From positions 101,412,424 through 101,476,423 of the forward strand of contig CM077027.1 in assembly GCA_039090855.1 (NCBI GenBank): DNA of 64,000 nucleotides, in the 5' to 3' direction. Both the position numbers and the translations under genes were made by a program. The notes below the pieces were generated by a model. It was not told the origin of the DNA. It saw only the letters and a list, made by a program, of their open reading frames with translations, and searched no databases. Positions 12,140 through 23,011 of the stretch are shown here, piece by piece (the first letter of the stretch is position 1; each line of letters starts with the position of its first letter). Source of the DNA: Macrothele yani (lineage: Eukaryota; Arthropoda; Arachnida; Araneae; Macrothelidae).

Positions 12140-13562
12140 AGTGCAATGGAAGTTTGGAATATCTTGGAGCTTCCCAATCTTTGTGGTTTGAAAAGCACTA
12201 TGTTCTAATTGAAATGCTGGTGTTTTTTTTTTTTTTTTTTTTTTGGAGGGTGGGGGGGGGGGATATTTGAAAATTCTCCTGAGCTTACTGAGTTTTGATT
12301 GTGTAGGAAAGTAGCAATGATGGGAAATATTCTTGGTTGCACTGAACAGCTGCAAGCCAAGTGTTGAAAGCATTCAGAAATGGAGACAAAAGACGTTTAG
12401 CATTTTTGGTTTTGTGTGCAATTGAGTATTTCATGTTTTGCACTGTATGCAATTATTGCATGTTGTACTAATGATGTTCTTAAAGAAAAAGAATAATTGC
12501 TTTGACCACCTTCATTCGCTTCAGAATTCCTGACCATGTTTTTTCATACAACTGAATTTTTGGCACAAAGTTGGTTGTTCCCCACTAATTACTGCTTCAA
12601 AATGTGTTAAATTAGAGAAAATCACACGGAAAACAAACAAGTGACAAAGCAAAGTGGAAGGGAGGGGGAGGCTGTTCTTTGATTGCTGATATCTCCACAA
12701 TATTTTGGAGGTGAAACACTGTTGAATTTATTTTTTGTTAGAAACAACTCTCTTCTAAACAGCAAGATAGTTGTTTCCAACAAAAAATAAACTCAAGCAA
12801 CAAACAGCAAACTCTCTCAGCAACAAAAAAGCAAACAACAGAGCAAATAAATACTTAGGCAAAATCAAAAGTTTGAAATTTTATGACTGTAAATACAGGG
12901 CAAAGGAAGAAACAGAACATGTTAGTAGATAGAATCTTCCACTAACAGCAGTACTTAATAACAATAATCAGGAGTTTTTCAGAAAAAAAAATCAGCTGAA
13001 TGCACAAAGAAAATAGCTGGTACCAGACATCTTGGTACACCCTGTATACCAGAACCTGGTTTGTTTTGTTTTTTTAAGTGATAAAATCCAGTTTTGCCTT
13101 GTAAACATCCACAATTGTAGTGACTGGACAGGAGAGAATTTGCATCTCTCACATGAGAAAACATTGGAATCACAAAAATATTCAGTCTGTGGCAAGCCCT
13201 GTTTAATCAGTGTTTGGTTAGTATGTATGTGTTTGTATGTCTCAGAGTACAATGAGTCATAAGAGATACTAGGCCATCATAACCCTGTACATTTCATGTA
13301 TGAAAGAGAATGAATGTCATTGATTGATGATTTCATCAAGATGACAGTGATTGTGTGTGTTTCTCTCACATGAGAAATAACCTCTTAAGAATGCGTGTCA
13401 CACATAACTAGGCCTTCTTGCTGGAGTTTTTTTTTTCCATGGTTTCTAAAGGTTATGACCCCTCACTGGCAGTGGACTTAACTCCCCATGATTTTATTCT
13501 CTAAGGCAACCTTAAGAGTGATGCTTTCTACAGATCTACACATGATGATGTCATCCATTTAG
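12140..13562. other. Intron DNA, one imperfect hairpin
   Basis: No gene recognised. Contains a T-run and G-run at 12221-12260, and a 23-bp hairpin (12727-12749 with 12769-12791, one mismatch, 19-base loop). TACACCCTGTATACC at 13034-13048 resembles a transposon terminus but has no partner that I can see. Confidence 0.4.
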
Positions 13563-13870
13563 TTGGGTCCGTCTCTTGGCGATTCTATAGGCTGCGGCCC
13601 TCCATGCCTCCCAATCTTGGACTCTCTCCCACAGCTGTTCCATATCCAGCCCAGCATTAATTTGGATTGTGTCCAGCCAAAGTGCTCTTTGTCACTTTTG
13701 TCTTCTTGTTCCCTCCACCTTTCCAAGCATCATATCTTTCTCTAATGAGTCTGATCACATCACGTGACCAAAGTAAATTAGCTGTAGTCTGATAATCTTT
13801 CCCTGAAGTGACATTTCTTCAAGATGACAAATCCACACATACTTCATATATTAAATGCTAACATTGAAAC
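13563..13870 (-). pseudogene. LINE reverse-transcriptase C-terminus fragment
   Basis: On the minus strand the sequence reads LQLIYFGHVM, then LEKDMMLGKVEGTRRQK, WLDTIQINAGLDMEQLWERV and QDWEAWRAAAYRIAKRRTQL. This is the typical tail of CR1/RTE-like RT proteins (R-FGHV, G-R-R-R--WLD, W--A). At least two stops are present. Only the last ~100 residues remain; the + strand ORF in the same place is its shadow. Confidence 0.75.
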
Positions 13871-15001
13871 TGCAGTTGTAAACACTGAAGATGTCTGTAA
13901 GCATAGTAAGAAATGGAAAGGCTTTCGCTTATTAACAAGGTCTCATTTTGAGCATCTGTGTTCTAGTAAGAAGTGTTTCTGTAAATTTTTAATGTAATTA
14001 TATAATGTGATTCTTCACATAATTGTTGCATAATTGATGTCTAGTTTGTGCGCAAGAATGTAGAGCTTGACCCAAAGACAAAATGAAAAGGTGAAATAGG
14101 AACAACTGTGTGTGTGAACTGCTTAAAAATAACATATTGTTATACTAAATTTGGTACAGTGTAGTCAATATCTTATTACATACATAAAATACTGTATGTT
14201 CTCATATAGAGTGTATGGTTATTTGGCTGAGACAACAGTCTGAAAATCGGGTGCAAAATGCATGCAAAAGCACCTATAAGTGTTAATTATAATAACCTAG
14301 AAAGTGATATCAGTGGCATAGTGGCTTACCTCCTTACTGTAGCTTCCCTTTCTGCTTGCTGTCAATGCCCATAGTTCTTTGTTACAGTTTTTGCTAGTTC
14401 ATCCCATTGCACAGGTATTCTTCTATGTTGCTTAAAGATAACTAGGGGAAGAACAAAATAGGAGAAAAAAGCTGCTTCAGAAGTGTTTTTAAAAGAGAGT
14501 GGTGAAAGAGTTTATTTATTTATTGTATACTTGTATCTAGAATGAATTTAATTAAATTTCAGTTTTTCTTAACATAACTAGCATGTATATCCAATTACCT
14601 TCATAAAAATATCAAATGCTGGAGAAAACAAAAATGCTGTAAAGATTGAAAGCAATTGATTGTAGCATGATGAGGAATCAGCATTTCATTGTAAACAGTT
14701 CAACAAATATGAGAGTGATCTGGAAAAAATAAAAACACATATTGTAGATTCATACCAGTACTATCTGCATTTGAAGTATTACTCCTGGAAAAATCCTAGT
14801 AGAGTATTGTGATGCATAGGCTTGATCTTTTGTCTCTGAAGATTCCCTTTCACTTTCGTAGCTGCTGGTGTCTCACACATTGTCCTCCCACTTCTCATAT
14901 CAGATGGGTCTAATTGGTCATTGTACTACAGTGCACCATCATTGGAACCATTTGAAATTCACATTTTTTTTTTTTTTAACTTTTCATGACTGTTTCATGT
15001 A
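13871..15001. other. Intron DNA without recognised elements
   Basis: AT-rich. A short motif near 14190-14270 (TGTATGTTCTCATATAGAGT, then CTGAAAATCGGGTGCAAAAT) faintly recalls a Tigger terminus, but no second end was found. Confidence 0.35.
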
Positions 15002-16231
15002 CAGGTTCTCTGCTATCTGAAAGTAGAGCATTCCTGCGGAACCTTTCATATGTTGAAATGGCATAAAGTGAAGAAGCAATTGCAATTAATTTATATGGGA
15101 AAACAATTTTGAGCATTCCTAGACACAAAAAATAACCTAGCAAATCTTACCAAATTCACACATTAAACCTAAAATAACACTTAGATTTTCTGAATGGCAC
15201 ACTATTTGAGGCCTAAGGGCAGCATCACCAGTAGCTTTAATAATAGGCATTAAGGGTAAACTTGTCCTTCGATGTCTTGTGTCTCTTAGCATGCTTTTCT
15301 TCTATGGAAATGTCTTGCTCAGTAGTTTTTTTAATAAATTGCAGTTCTGTCACAGTTAAGCACTTTTAACACTTGCTTATACAAATAACCACCTTCTGTA
15401 ATTATTTTCTTCAGTTTTTCTGGGAACTTTTCAGCAACTTCAGGATCAGCCAAAGCATCCTCTCCAGTAATCTTTAATCTAGGAAGCTGCCCTCACCTCA
15501 AAAACTGATCAAGTCACTCATGACTACCTTTAAATTGCACTTTCACAACACTTTCATCACCATTGTCCAGTGCTTTCTTTTTCAGCTTATTAAAAAGACT
15601 GACTGATTTATCCTTAAGTATAAGATAACTTAACAGAACACCATGCTTTGTACACCTATCAATCCACTCAAGTAATAGACTTTTTATTTTATCCATTACT
15701 GGGTGCAGACTAAAAGGGACCACTGTGCTACTAGCAGAACCAATAGTATTAATAATTTTGGCAGTTTTCAAGATTTCTTTCTCTAGTATGAATGGTGGAC
15801 GCAGGCACATTCAACACATGCATAATGTCTTTATTTCGTTGCCACGATTGAAAAGCTTAATTATGACCAGTTTTACGCTAAGCATAACACCCTTATGAGC
15901 TCTCCTAGGTTTTTCTGATACCTTAGGACACATCTTGCTAACAGATGAAGAAAATAAATCAAGATAAAGCACAGATGCTCACAGACACAGTTCAAAGCTA
16001 CGGTGACTTGATGCTGAGTGTAATTCCTGGGAAAGGAACTTGGTGGCATCACTCTTGCTGCCTCCAAAGCAGCTTGCTGCAAAAGGAACACTGGACTCTA
16101 TTTCCACTTTTTTTGTGAAAGCAAAAATCCTCTTAGATTTCTGTAGGTTAGCGAAAGCAAATACTAATATGTAGATTTTTTGTAAAAGTGAAATGGCATA
16201 AAGCAAACTTTCAAAAAGCGGGAGATACCTG
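15002..16231 (-). pseudogene. Tigger (pogo) transposon, dead but complete ends
   Basis: The TA-flanked ends are inverted: minus-strand start CAGGTATCTCCCGCTTTTTG (from 16231) and other end CAGGTTCTCTGCTATCTG (15002). The minus-strand transposase shows the CENP-B-like DNA-binding region: KTAKIINTIGSASSTVVPFS, HPVMDKIKSLLLEWIDRCTK, LSYLILKDKSVSLFNKLKKK, then KITGEDALADPEVAEKFPEK and IITEGGYLYKQVLKVLNCDR. The catalytic half is heavily broken and short (HAKRHKTSKDKFTL near 15290 and nothing clear after). At 1230 bp it is about half the usual autonomous length, so the DDE core has been deleted. Confidence 0.85.
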
Positions 16232-16719
16232 TAGTATGAGGTTGTAATTCTTAGTTACCCACATGCACAGCAACTTTGTGGATGGATGCTTTATTTTTCC
16301 TCCAGTGTCAATTTATGAACACTGTTCATTGGCTTGTTTTTACACACTTTTAAGTAGCAGCAAAAAGATGGCAACCGTGAATGATGAATTTATGTGTCTT
16401 GTTTTATTAGAGAAGCAGCTTCACTTCATTCACAGCCTGATGTGGGAATTATTCTTATTATGATGCTGTGATCCTAAATTGCTATGACAAACAGGAATCT
16501 ACTGTGCAAAGATTATGTGGGGAAATTTTATATACCAATTTTTGAATTGCAAAAACAGAATCCAACCATGAAATATAGTAATTTAAAATGTGTATAGTAA
16601 ATGTAATAAACCATTTGTTTTGGGTAATGTGACTTTTGAGTTCATTCACGATCTAGTGAGATTTTGAAATAAAAACTGTTTATCCATTTGATTTTGTAAG
16701 AGTTCTTTTTTTTTAACAG
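16232..16719. other. PCCA intron up to the second exon
   Basis: No element recognised. The last bases form the polypyrimidine tract and AG acceptor of the exon at 16720. Confidence 0.5.
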
Positions 16720-16789
16720 GTTGAGCATCCTATAACTGAATGTACCACTGGTGTTGATCTTGTGCATCAAATGATCAGAATTGCTAAAG
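16720..16789 (+). CDS. PCCA: PCCA exon (biotin carboxylase domain, part 2)
   Basis: The acceptor TTTTTTAACAG precedes the exon and AAAG|GTTCCG follows. The translation begins [20 protein letters not shown] and continues IAK, with one extra base left for the next exon. Joined to the previous exon it gives [11 protein letters not shown], the invariant biotin-carboxylase signature; the Glu of VEHP corresponds to catalytic E296 of E. coli AccC. The split Gly codon (g + gt) is completed by the exon at 44547, so phases agree across a 27.8-kb intron. The region is too short to be seen by ORF length and is recognised only by family knowledge. No base in it disrupts the frame. Confidence 0.95.
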
Positions 16790-17137
16790 GTTCCGTATTT
16801 AAATTTAATACATTATTAATACATGATTTTCTGTTTTGAAATATTTTAAAGATATATTGTCACATTTACTGACATATTTGCTCTTATTTACTTGAATTTA
16901 CTTGTCCAGATTTGACAGAAATTTGTAATTTTCTCAAATTCTTTAAAAGCTGTTTTTTTTCTGTTTGAAACACTTTAAGAATATAAATATTTTATGTAGT
17001 TACACAAGAAAAAAATGTTCTTGCAAGTCTGTATTTTTATATTTGCATTAACTTTTGTTTTGTTTTTTTCTTTTAGTCACGAATGAAAGTCTGCTTTATT
17101 GTGTTAAACAGTAAATAATTATCTTATTTTCAGTACT

Positions 17138-18060
17138 GGATCATTCCATGCCAAATCAACCAGTTAAGAATTCATTATGAACCTTGACATTTCAGATTTG
17201 CTTGATTTTTGGTATGTTTTGTATCTTGTGTTTGTTGGCGGAAAAAATTTACAGAATTTTGAATGTTAAACCTTACAAATCCCAACTCAAGCAAATGAAA
17301 ACAACAGGAATTAATTGTTCCTTTTGTAATCTTGAAACCCAGTTTTCACGTACCAAACTCAATGAGTAATTCTAAAGTGAAAAAAATTTTCTTGAGCTTA
17401 AGAGAACACGTTTTTAAACTTTTTTTTTTTTTCACTTTTAAGAAACAGCCCAGGTAGACAGGTAAAAATATTTACCGTCTTGTTTTTCTACAGAGGAGTA
17501 GGAAATACATTTTACTAGTTTGTTTTTGGTCAAAAGAACAGAGGATCATAAAGGGTTACTATTATCTAATGTGTAAACACCTGCTGTTGGAGTAATAGGG
17601 GTCACTTGAGTTAGCACAATATCAGCTGCAATATGCTGAACATCTGGACCATCAGAGAAGATGAATGAAGGAGATGGTGCTCTCAGGTGGGGAAAGCTGT
17701 CTTTCCATTTGGCAACTATATCATGTTTGACAAGAACACATGCCAGCCATTATCAAGCTCCATCATATTCAATAGTAATATAACCAGAAGATACAGTGAG
17801 ACCTGAATAAGAGCTCACTGAGTGGGAGCACTTTCAGATACACTGTGGATCATTTAATTGTCACTGAATTAATAAGGCTTGGTAGTGAGGTCAGATTATG
17901 ACTTTGGCACAACACAGTGAATCTCCTGTCCCCCAGAAACAGCTTGTGCATCTTGAAATCTGGTAAGTAATTTTCTTTCACTAATGTTGTGGTCACCTTG
18001 ATTTTTGTTCCCCTTTGCAATTACCCCTGTGATTATCAATCATTAGAAAACATAAAAATC
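17138..18060 (-). pseudogene. Unclassified DNA-transposon relic
   Basis: The left edge (GGATCATTCCATGCCAAATC at 17144-17163) resembles the GGGTCATTCCA terminus of the long-TIR element at 59816. On the minus strand between about 17815 and 17535 a coding relic reads VLVKHDIVAKWKDSFPHLRA, then PSFIFSDGPDVQHIAADIVL and TQVTPITPTAGVYTLDN. I do not recognise this protein with certainty. The right boundary is unclear. Confidence 0.45.
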
Positions 18061-18119
18061 ACTAATGGCCAAACTGAAACCATTTACATAAGTTCTCATT
18101 TGTTCTCATCAATGGCTCT

Positions 18120-18279
18120 TCTTCACAGGTAAATCCACACCAGCCAGAATATAAGCTTGCTGACTTCAATTTGTCACGGATGTATGAAGTTTGCATGAAA
18201 TTCAAACTGAGTAAAAATAAGGGAAAAACTAAAGTTATGGTTTTTGAGAGAGGAACTGGTAGCCCTGAATGTAGTGTAA
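18120..18279 (+). pseudogene. LINE RT fragment (interrupted, left piece)
   Basis: The + strand reads MKFKLSKNKGKTKVMVFERG TGSPECSV, the region after the RT catalytic core (usually LKVN--KSKVMVFER). The protein resumes at about 19787 with ESLNGTVIGQVSEFVYLGSM. About 1.5 kb of foreign DNA separates the two. Confidence 0.7.
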
Positions 18280-19786
18280 TAGGATTCCCACAGATCAGGG
18301 AAAACCTGGAATTGTCAGGGAATTTGATTTTGTCCAAAAAGTAAGAGAAAATTGCTATTTTTCACCGAAACCTGGAAAATCCGCACAGCTATGCTGGAAA
18401 ATGAGCAATCCCTTGTCAGACCTGCCAAGTGTTAAGATTTTGTAATCATTATGATCCAAGTGTTAAGATTTTGTCATCACTTAAGTCCTCATCTACTATG
18501 TTCTAATGTGAAAAATGAATGGACAACTTGCTGCAACTTCTGCATGATAGTAACATTTTACCAGCATTATCAGCGGATCGTGCCAAGCAGCAATTTTCAA
18601 CATTTACAAAGCCGCCCCGGTGTTGCAGTGTTCTAAGCGATGGCTTATGACCATTCGTCCGAGATGGGTCCGGGTTCAAATCCCTGTGAGGCTTGGATGT
18701 TGTGTTTGTCTTACGGCACTGGCTGTCTCCCTTCCCTGGAACCAGTGGCCCTAAATTAGGAATGGGCGATTGCTTGCAACCCACTGAGTTGCTCATGGTG
18801 GTCGTTAAACCTCCAATCAAAAAAAAAAAAACTTTTACAAACAAAGTGGAAAGAAGATTTCTCTTTATTTTGTATAAAACACACATGATTAGATATGTGT
18901 GTGTGTGTTTTTTTTTTAAATACCTGAATAACGAAGAATTTAAAGAGCTGTGACAAGTAGTGAGAATCGTTATAACTTTATCCCATGGCAATGCCTCATC
19001 AGAATCGGGTTGTTTTTTCAATAAACAAAGACATTCTTGTTGTAAATCTTTAATTGCTCTACATAGCACATATGATGCAGTGAAATCATATGGTGGTCTA
19101 CTACCTGTGCCAATAACCCTTAAGATGCTACAGAGCATGAAGATGTCACAGACTCAAGATCATCTTGCACTACTGGAGAAGAAAGAACATGAAGAAAAAA
19201 AGGGGGGCTGAAAATTCAAAGAAAAGAACTTGGGACCAAATTAAAGTGCTTCAGCAAAAAAGAGCAATGCATCGCCCTCCTCATCGTAGCACTATACCAG
19301 TTCATTGCAAATGTCTAGCCTTAATTACAAAAAAAAAAAAAAAAAAATATTCAAAGCAAAAAAATTGAAGAAATTACCAAACTAAAAAAATATTGTGTAC
19401 ACGTAGGAGTAATTTATTTTTCCAAGCAATGTAAGTTAATACAGCCAATTCCTTGGGGTCCCAGTTTTGCTAAAGTTCCCCAGTTTAATGATACCCCCAA
19501 TTTAGCAATTATTTTTGCCAGTTCACTGAGTCATAAAACTGGACTTTAATTGTATTTTAAAATATTTTGTTTGCTAATTACTAGTAAGGTATGTGGTTTT
19601 ATTATTAATCTGTTATGTTAATATGCTTAGGATAATCTTTGCTTAGGTTGATGTTATTGCATATTAAGTAGAAATCCTAGTTTTTCTACTGAACTGTAAA
19701 AGTATGGTCTGGGATTTTCTGAAAATTTTCCTGAAAAACCTGGAAAAGTCAGGGAATTTCATTTCTGAAATTGAATGGGAACCCTG
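18280..19786 (+). mobile_element. hAT relic inserted in the LINE
   Basis: Bounded by TAGGATTCCCACAG at the left and TGGGAACCCTG at the right, the degenerate inverted ends expected of a hAT (CAGGGTTCCCA). Just inside both ends lie copies of AACCTGGAAxxGTCAGGGAA. The protein relic reads TFYQHYQRIV...LSADRAKQQFSTF near 18550-18603 and, after a SINE, YLNNEEFKEL and IVITLSHGNASSESGCFFNK near 18920-19015, then DAVKSYGGLLPVPITLKMLQ. LSHGNAS-E--F-VNK is the hAT C-terminal dimerisation signature of KIAA1586-like transposases. The N-terminal two thirds are missing. Target duplication is not clear. Confidence 0.7.
18611..18831 (+). mobile_element. tRNA-derived SINE, copy 1
   Basis: Head GCCGCCCCGGTG then TGCAGTG (A box region) and GGTTCAAATCC (B box, one change), a ~140-bp body and a 14-A tail. 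Target duplication TTTACAAA at 18603-18610 and 18834-18841. It sits inside the hAT relic, so it arrived later. Confidence 0.9.
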
Positions 19787-20476
19787 TGAAAGTCTAAATG
19801 GCACAGTGATTGGCCAGGTGAGTGAGTTTGTGTATTTAGGAAGCATGTTTGACAGAGAGAACAAATTGGATGGTGAAATTAGTAGGCGAGTAAATTCTTC
19901 ATTGAAAAGTCATGGCTGCTCTGGGAGGTTTTCAAGAGAGTCCCGCATGGCTGTGTATGAAAATGTAATTGTTCCTTCTCTGATGTATGGCAGTGAAACC
20001 TGGGTACTACAGAAGAAACATAGAAGTTGTTTGTGTGCTGGAGAAACGTTCTGATTGTGTGAGGAATGAAGATGTGTTGCAGTTGTGTGATGTGAAGCAA
20101 AATGTTAGCAAGGTGGAGAGTAATATGGTTCGGTGGTTTGGCCATGTTGAAAAAATGAGTGATGAGATGCTTACTAAGAAAATATTTTTAGCCGAAGTGG
20201 CAGGAAGGAAATGCAGAGGAAGGCCAAGGAAGTCATGGGAGGATCAGATTCAAAAGTGTCTGCATGAGAAAAAGATTGAGAGTATGAAGTATAAAAGATC
20301 TTGTGTATGGCGTGTGATGGATGTGAAGCCCGAGTTGTATGTCAAGATCGCTGTAAATGGAGAAGTTTGATACGGAAACAGTAAGTAAAAATTATCTGGT
20401 GGTTTGTATTTCTTTGTGGAGCTAACCTCTGAATTTCAGAGAACAGCTTAGTGATATGTATGTATGACTTCAATTT
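19787..20476 (+). pseudogene. LINE RT C-terminus and 3' tail
   Basis: Right piece of the LINE begun at 18120. It reads VSEFVYLGSMFDRENKLDGE, RMAVYENVIVPSLMYGSETW, then (frameshift near 20030) MVRWFGHVEKMSDEMLTKKI and GRKCRGRPRKSWEDQIQKCL, ending at 20370. This is the standard C-terminal region of RTE/CR1-type RT proteins. The 3' UTR ends TAGTGATATGTATGTATG, which matches the LINE tail at 24840 where it has grown into an (ATGT)n tract. Confidence 0.8.
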
Positions 20477-21219
20477 TTATAAAATTACAGTTCATGCATT
20501 TCTAAGATGATGCTATGTCACATGCATTCTAACAAGAAAATATATCGATGCAAATGTTTTTGCTCTTGTCAAAATACACTTCCTAGTCACTCTTGCAATC
20601 TCTTTGTAACTAGTCGTTCTTACCAATACACTCCTAACAAGTCATCATCATAAAATGCACCTCTAACTAACAAATCTTTCACACAAACTGCATATGTTTA
20701 CTAACTTCTGTGTTGATGTTTTATTGACTTCTGACCCACTGTCAGTACTGCCAAACTTAGAAAGCTCTTCAGAGAAAGTAATGTGTCATTAAGACAAAAA
20801 ATTTAATGAGAAGAAACTAATTTTACATAAAAGCACAAACTCAGAAGGAAGATTACATTAGAGGTATAAATCGCATATGTGTATTGCTCCTCAGATCTGC
20901 ATCTCCTTTCACTTATTTTCTTAGGGCATACTAGTGCTTAAAAAATAGATCCTAGACTGATTTTCTGTGCAAAGTACTGGTAGTGCTATCTGGCAGGCAG
21001 CATTAAAACTAGTTAGCATCAAATGAGCAAGTTTCGCCCTCTGTGCAACATACACTATGATACCATTTCAGACCTATTAACTGTGTTAGAGTGGAGTGTC
21101 AGAATTTCACAATAGAGCAAAGAGCTGCGATCAAGTTTTATTTTTGATTAGGTAAAAGTGCTATGTGAATGCATTAAGTGTTACAAAAAGTGTACAGCAT
21201 TGCATGTTTGTTGCATTCA
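20477..21219. other. Intron DNA without recognised elements
   Basis: No ORF or repeat signature recognised. Confidence 0.4.
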
Positions 21220-21700
21220 ACAACATTTGGGTGGTTCAAAAAATTTCAGGAGGGTCCAAAATCTTATGTGAGACCAGGAAAAGTGCTGGCACCTGTCAAC
21301 CAGTTGAAATGTCAACACAATTGATGAAGTTTGGCAGCTGGTCACACAGGACCATCCCGTCCCATTAAGAACATTGATTTCAGAGCCAAAAATTAGAAAA
21401 GACACAATCCAAACAATTCTGCGTGATAATTCAAGGAAGAGAAAAATATTTACTAAGTTTATTCCACATTTCCTAACACCAGTAAAAAAATGGTGTGCGT
21501 TGATTCCAGTTGCCATTTTATTCAACTGTTTGATAAAGACAAAACTGTGCTGAATAAATTTTTCACAGGAGAGCAAATGTGGTGCATTTTTTATGATTCC
21601 AAGATGGAGAAACAAAGAAAACTCCATATGGTTGAATCCAAAGAACCAAAGGCAGGCAAAGTTTGCATGGAAAAACCACTTTTGGAAACTGTGCTGATGA

Positions 21701-21735
<35 letters not shown>

Positions 21736-22180
21736 TGTTAAGGGTGTGACTCATTGTGAATTTTTCTTAGAAGAGAAAACAGTCAACAGCCAGTATTATT
21801 TAAGTGTAATGGAATGATTACTTAATGGAATTTGACATATGTTTGCCCTAAATTTTGCAGGATTGGAAGATTGGTTTCTCCTTTAGAATAATACACCTTG
21901 TCATACCACTGGTTTTGTTATGTGTGTTTTCATGAAAAAGCAAGTATCTACACTACACCACCCACCCTATTCACCAGATTTGGCACCAGCAGACTTCTTA
22001 TTCCCAAAATTTAATCTTCACTGAAATGGAAGTGCTTCCAAGACATTTCAACAATTCAGAATAATGTGATGGAGCAAATGAACAGATTTTATTCTGAGGT
22101 GTTGCAGAATAGCTTTCAGCCTTTGTATGGGCACAGTAAAACTTGCATTGAACATGAAGGGAATTATGTTAAACACTAAA
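21220..22180 (+). pseudogene. mariner-like transposon, heavily decayed
   Basis: Collinear traces of a mariner transposase: QPVEMSTQLMKFGSWSHRTI, PKIRKDTIQTILRDN, GEQMWCIFYDSKMEKQRKLH near 21570 (usual GDE-W---YDP-TK), GVTHCEFFLEEKTVNSQYYL near 21745-21810 (usual G-VH-EF--EG-TVN---Y), and YSPDLAPADFLFPKF near 21970-22012, which keeps the last catalytic Asp. The second Asp block is degenerate (NNTPCH). An AT/T-run at 21700-21735 and several frameshifts interrupt it. Confidence 0.75.
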
Positions 22181-22859
22181 TAGGTAAAACTTCTCTAGTC
22201 CATATCCTTGATGTTTTATTATAATAATCCAGGAATTTTTTAGACACACTGTTCACATGCGTATAATACAAATCATGTTCTTTACATGACTGTACAAAGT
22301 CAGCCAGTTCTTCTAGTTGATTGGGTATGCTGTTGTCCCCTTTCCCTCTCCCATAATCTAAAATGACTTCTGTAGATATACTAGATTTCAGCACTCTTTG
22401 GACGATTTTGACAATAAGTAGCAGAGGAATTCAAAATAAACAAACTATCTATATACATATGCTGCATTACTATCATGTGCACTGATAGTAATTCACAGAA
22501 ATTAACAAAGAATGAATCTTCTTTACATATATAGGAGTGTCATTATTCACTGGTTGCTGTGTTAACACTATCCTCCTGATTTCCTTTAAATTGAAATTTG
22601 TTTGTTATACTATAAACCATCCTCTTCAGCCTATTCTCATAAGAACTGTTAAAATGTTCCACATAGATGCTTGTTGAAGCAAGGAAATGAATAAAATGTA
22701 GAGGATAAGAACTGGGAAATTCATATTTATTTTTTAATGGTATTTCATCATTGATTTCCATATGTAGGTCCTGAATGAATTACTTGTTATTTTTAGTGGT
22801 GATATGCAGGAATGAAATGATGAAGTAAAATTTTTTTAGTAGTGTAGAGGCAAATGGTT
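22181..22859. other. Intron DNA without recognised elements
   Basis: AT-rich; two short minus-strand ORFs (22176-22394 and 22543-22761) show no family motif that I know. Confidence 0.35.
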
Positions 22860-23011
22860 TGAAGTGTGGTTTGGCCATGTGTAAAGTATGAATGATGAGG
22901 TGCTAACTAAAGAGAATTTATTGAGCCCAAGTGTGACAGAAAGGAAAGATAAAGGAATTTCGATATAGCTCAAGCTGTTAAGCCTGTTGCTGAACTATGT
23001 GGTAAAAATTG
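22860..23011 (+). pseudogene. LINE RT tail fragment, left piece
   Basis: GTGTGGTTTGGCCATGTG then GATGAGGTGCTAACTAAAGA matches the R-FGHVE-MSDE-LTKK region of the LINE at 20120-20190. It is cut off near 22957 and its continuation lies at 24592, beyond an inserted element. Confidence 0.65.

Noticed and set aside
18503..19138. 211-codon minus-strand ORF
   Set aside because: Runs antisense through the SINE and hAT relic; no protein motif of its own.
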